Below, in pieces: positions 61,351 to 64,000 of a stretch of DNA of 64,000 nucleotides. The stretch is from NCBI RefSeq assembly GCF_041027365.1, contig NZ_JBFTEH010000001.1:62001-126000 (forward strand), written 5' to 3'. A program made the position numbers and the translations under genes. The stretch is from VKMB-3413 sp041027365. Lineage in GTDB: Bacteria; Pseudomonadota; Alphaproteobacteria; Rhizobiales; Rhizobiaceae. The notes under the pieces were generated by a model. That model was not told where the DNA came from. It saw nothing but the letters and a program-made list of their open reading frames with translations, and ran no database searches. Each line of letters opens with the position of its first letter. Positions within the stretch are counted from its first letter, which is position 1.

Positions 61351-63183
61351 CTACTGGTAGCGGGTGGTGGTGCCCTGGGCCGGGCCCTTGCCGGGAGCGC
61401 TGCCGCCGGCCGGTGCCTGGCCGTCCGGCTTGGGAACGGCGACGCCCGGAGCCGGCGCGGCGCTGTTTCCTTGCGAACCGCCTGTGCCGGCGCCGGTTGC
61501 CGACGGCGCTGTGCCGTTCGCCTGCGGCGCGGGATTGGCCCCGGCCGGCTCGACCCGCGTCTTCGCCAGGGGTTCCGCCGCCGGATTGTTCGCGCCGCTC
61601 GGCGCCTGCGGATGCAGCGGCGCGGCCTCGGGCGACTTCTCCTGTTCCTCCGGCGTCTTCTTGCCCTGCGTCTTGTCGGCCGGCAGCTGCGTGCTCGGCG
61701 GCAGGCCCGTATCCGGTGCGTTGGCCGTGCCCATCTCCTGCTTCGGCTCCATCGGCGTGCCGGGGGCGAGATATTGCGGTTTCGAGTTCATCGGGGCTTG
61801 TGTCCCGGTCGGCTCGGGTGCCGGCGGCGAGACGTTCTTCTCCTGCGGCACCGGGGTCACGGTGCCGCCGAGATTGGGACTGCCGATGGTCTGCGGCGGG
61901 TTCGCCTGCGACTTGTAGTCGGCGCCGCTCTGGCCGCTCTGGCCGCCGCCCGGAACGGCGACGCCCGGCGGTGTCTTGGCGCCCTGGCTGCTGCCGGCAG
62001 GCGCGACCGACTGCTCGATCGCCTTCTTCGAGACCGGAGCGGGCATCGGCGCCGGCTGGGGCTTCTGATCGCTGCCCGAGACGGCCACCGGGATCGCCTT
62101 GCCGAGCAGGATCGCCTGCTTCGGCGCGGGATCCGGCGCCTTGCCGTCCTCGGTGAGGCCGGCGAGGTAGTGGTCGAGCAGGCGGTAACCGCCGAGCGGC
62201 TTGTTGTTGCCCTCGTGGCAGGTGCCGCAGGCGATCTTGGCGGGGTCGCCGAGCGGGCCCTTGCGCTTGGCCGGGAAAACGGTCTTCAGCGGCTCGATGT
62301 AGTTGGTGTTGAGGTCGCGGGCCATGCGGATGCCCCAGAAGGCGATCCAGCGATAGGGCGTCGACTGCGACCAGTCGAAGAAGGCCCGCGAGCTGTGGCA
62401 AAAGGTGCAGTTCACGCCCATCGACTGGGCCATCTGCATCATCAGGAGGTAGAGGTCCTCGGCGTCCTGCTCCTTGGCGACCTCGGCCTTGCCGCGGAAC
62501 GAGACCAGCGGATCTTCCGACTGGATCTGCGCGCTCTTGTGGTCCTCCATCAGATATTCGTTGTACGGCACGTCCGGGAAGAACTGCCGGATGGTCTTCG
62601 CCTCGAGATGCCAGGGCCGCGGCTTGCCGAGGAAATGGTCGCCGGACGGCTTCTTCTGCTCGTACCAGGTCCAGGGCGGCACGTTCTGGCCGCGATGGCA
62701 GGTGTAGCAGGTGACGCCGGAGGGGGCGACGTGCTGGGCCCAGTGCGAATTGATGTAGCGCACCATCTGCAGCATGCGACGCGCCACCTTCTTAGTGTAA
62801 AGGCTGTCGTCGGCGAAGCCCGCGTCCGAGTTGAGGTTGTGGCAGTATTCGCAGCCCTGCTTGGGCGCGACCCAGGAGGTCATCGCCAGCATCAGCCGGG
62901 TGAACTCGGCGTCGGTCAGATCGCCGAGCACCTGGACGTTCTGGTAGACGGTGCTCGCCTTCGGGCTGCCGGTGTTGTCGGCCGGCTCCAGCGGCTCCGG
63001 CTTCTCCGAATAGGGCAGCGGCCGGCTGTCCTTGAACTGCACCATTTCGAGCGCTGCCGGGCCGGTCTCGATCGACTGGATCGGCGGGATGACCCAGGGC
63101 GGCACCATCACGCCGACGCAGAACAGGGCGAGGGCGATGATGCCGACGACGATGGGGGCGGATCTCAGCCTGGCCGGTCTCAT
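61351..63183 (-). CDS. pufC: Reaction centre tetraheme cytochrome subunit PufC with long C-terminal tail
   Basis: Periplasmic tetraheme cytochrome that re-reduces the special pair. Four heme sites are present: CEYCH (111-115), CYTCH (159-163), CTFCH (259-263) and CGTCH (319-323). An N-terminal helix (about 10-30) anchors it; Cys22 sits in ALALFCVG, which lacks the small residue at -1 needed for a normal lipobox, so a transmembrane anchor is likelier than lipidation. The cytochrome ends near 345, and about 265 further residues, rich in Pro, Ala, Gly and Gln, form a disordered tail that typical PufC proteins lack or have much shorter. Overlaps pufM by 4 bases. Confidence 0.95.
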   Translation of the reverse strand: MRPARLRSAPIVVGIIALALFCVGVMVPPWVIPPIQSIETGPAALEMVQFKDSRPLPYSEKPEPLEPADNTGSPKASTVYQNVQVLGDLTDAEFTRLMLAMTSWVAPKQGCEYCHNLNSDAGFADDSLYTKKVARRMLQMVRYINSHWAQHVAPSGVTCYTCHRGQNVPPWTWYEQKKPSGDHFLGKPRPWHLEAKTIRQFFPDVPYNEYLMEDHKSAQIQSEDPLVSFRGKAEVAKEQDAEDLYLLMMQMAQSMGVNCTFCHSSRAFFDWSQSTPYRWIAFWGIRMARDLNTNYIEPLKTVFPAKRKGPLGDPAKIACGTCHEGNNKPLGGYRLLDHYLAGLTEDGKAPDPAPKQAILLGKAIPVAVSGSDQKPQPAPMPAPVSKKAIEQSVAPAGSSQGAKTPPGVAVPGGGQSGQSGADYKSQANPPQTIGSPNLGGTVTPVPQEKNVSPPAPEPTGTQAPMNSKPQYLAPGTPMEPKQEMGTANAPDTGLPPSTQLPADKTQGKKTPEEQEKSPEAAPLHPQAPSGANNPAAEPLAKTRVEPAGANPAPQANGTAPSATGAGTGGSQGNSAAPAPGVAVPKPDGQAPAGGSAPGKGPAQGTTTRYQ

Positions 63184-64000
63184 TGCACCACACTCCGCGT
63201 CACGTCATGCGGGATCGGGAAGGCCGGGTAGACCGACGGGTAGCTGGGCGCGATGCCGTGCTTGACGCCCCACAGATACCAGTTGTCGACGACCGTGCCG
63301 GTGAGCAGGACGCCGATCGCCCCGCAGAACGTCGTCAGCACCGCGAACCACCAGGCCCAGCGATGGATCGATTCAAACGTCGCGTTGAAGCCCATTGTCC
63401 AGCGCCAGAACAATGCGCCGCGCTCGGCCGCCGTGCCGCGGTCGACGATCTCCTCGGCCTCCCGCTCGCCGCCGAAGCGCGAGACTGCGAGGATCGTCGC
63501 GCCATGCATGGCGAACAGCATGGTCGAGCCGTAGAGGAAGACGATCGAGAGCATGTGGAACGGGTTGTAGTACCAGTTGCCGTAGAGCACCGAGACCGAG
63601 GCCGTCCAGTTGAGGTGGGTGATGATGCCGAAGGGCACCGCCTCCGACCATGACCCCATCAGGATCGGCCGGAAGAAGCCGAGCGAGAGGTAGAGGAAGA
63701 TCGCGGAGGCGAACGCCCAGGAGGTGTGGGTGCCCATGCCGATCGCCCGGGCCCTGATGTAGCTGCGCGCCCACCAGAGCAGGATCGACATGGTCAGGAA
63801 GAAGCCGGCGAGCAGCCACCAGCCGCCGTCGCCGAGGGGGATCAGGATGTTGAGGCCGTACTTCGCCGGCGGGGGATCCAGCGACAGGAACGGCAGGTTG
63901 CGCACGAAGGCGTAGGGATCCCAGTCCACCGAGGCCCACATGTTGAGGCCGATGATCTCGATCGCCATGAAGCCGAAGGCGAGCGAGGCGATGCCGGTCC
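63180..64000 (-). CDS. pufM: Photosynthetic reaction centre M subunit PufM (partial)
   Basis: C-terminal ~272 residues of PufM; the gene enters from beyond the window end, and the frame is open to its last complete codon (63998). Recognisable are FMAIEIIGLNMWASVDW, the LNWTASVSVLYGNWYYNPFHM segment (contains the special-pair histidine), GSTMLFAMHGATILAVS (non-heme iron side) and ESIHRWAWWFAV. The gene is followed by pufC with an ATGA overlap, as in purple bacteria whose puf operon ends pufLMC. Confidence 0.97.
   Translation of the reverse strand, partial: TGIASLAFGFMAIEIIGLNMWASVDWDPYAFVRNLPFLSLDPPPAKYGLNILIPLGDGGWWLLAGFFLTMSILLWWARSYIRARAIGMGTHTSWAFASAIFLYLSLGFFRPILMGSWSEAVPFGIITHLNWTASVSVLYGNWYYNPFHMLSIVFLYGSTMLFAMHGATILAVSRFGGEREAEEIVDRGTAAERGALFWRWTMGFNATFESIHRWAWWFAVLTTFCGAIGVLLTGTVVDNWYLWGVKHGIAPSYPSVYPAFPIPHDVTRSVVQ

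Noticed and set aside
1..64000. Prophage, insertion sequence, tRNA or rRNA genes
   Set aside because: No transposase, integrase, phage gene, tRNA cloverleaf or rRNA sequence was seen in reading the window; a tRNA scan was not run.

Overview
The window is GC-rich, densely coded chromosomal DNA from a phototrophic alphaproteobacterium, most likely of the Hyphomicrobiales (Rhizobiales). The evidence is the ftsQ-ftsA-ftsZ-lpxC-bamD-recN-ligA order typical of alphaproteobacteria and a purple-bacterial photosynthesis gene cluster (bch, puh, puf, ppsR/aerR). The oxygen-dependent cyclase AcsF and the PpsR/AerR regulators suggest photosynthesis genes controlled by oxygen and light. The genus cannot be fixed from the sequence alone.

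Layout. (1) 1-11.5 kb, core genes on the + strand: end of ftsQ, ftsA, ftsZ (with a clear terminator), lpxC, bamD, recN, an FAD monooxygenase, a ParDE-type toxin-antitoxin pair on the - strand, and ligA. (2) 11.6-26.7 kb, a mixed accessory stretch: YbjN-like secreted protein, AzlCD exporter, cytochrome b561, CoxE-like VWA protein, a RelE/NadS-like toxin-antitoxin pair, a gluconate-5-dehydrogenase-like SDR, an HNH nuclease, a PhzF-like protein, an HdeA-like secreted protein, a BCCT transporter, two paralogous ABC exporters separated by four tandem copies of a 240-bp repeat, and a second ParDE pair. (3) 26.7-37.4 kb, a nonulosonic (pseudaminic-type) acid island: pseB, HAD, an SDR/ATP-grasp fusion, GNAT, methyltransferase, pseF, pseI and pseC on the - strand, with a divergent TPR-glycosyltransferase resembling the flagellin glycosyltransferase FlmG. 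From pseI to the HAD gene every junction overlaps. No pseG is present. (4) 37.5-64 kb, the photosynthesis cluster. On the - strand are aerR, ppsR, bchG, a pucC-like gene and bchP. Divergently on the + strand run bchF-N-B-H-L-M-lhaA-puhA-B-C-orf-acsF-puhE, ending at a terminator. Then trkH and the pufM-pufC end of a puf operon come in on the - strand.

How the genes work together: BchH and BchM (Mg chelation, methylation), AcsF (ring E), BchLNB (ring D reduction), BchF (vinyl hydration), BchG and BchP (tail attachment and reduction) cover much of bacteriochlorophyll a synthesis. PuhABC, LhaA and the PucC-like protein build the reaction centre and LH1. PpsR and AerR control the cluster, and a perfect palindromic PpsR-type site sits just upstream of bchG.

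The most unusual features are: a single gene joining the photosystem assembly protein PuhE to a G3E/CobW-family metallochaperone GTPase with a run of 32 histidines; a PufC with a roughly 265-residue low-complexity tail; a PpsR with only one cysteine; and an SDR/ATP-grasp fusion, lacking the usual catalytic tyrosine, inside the pse island.
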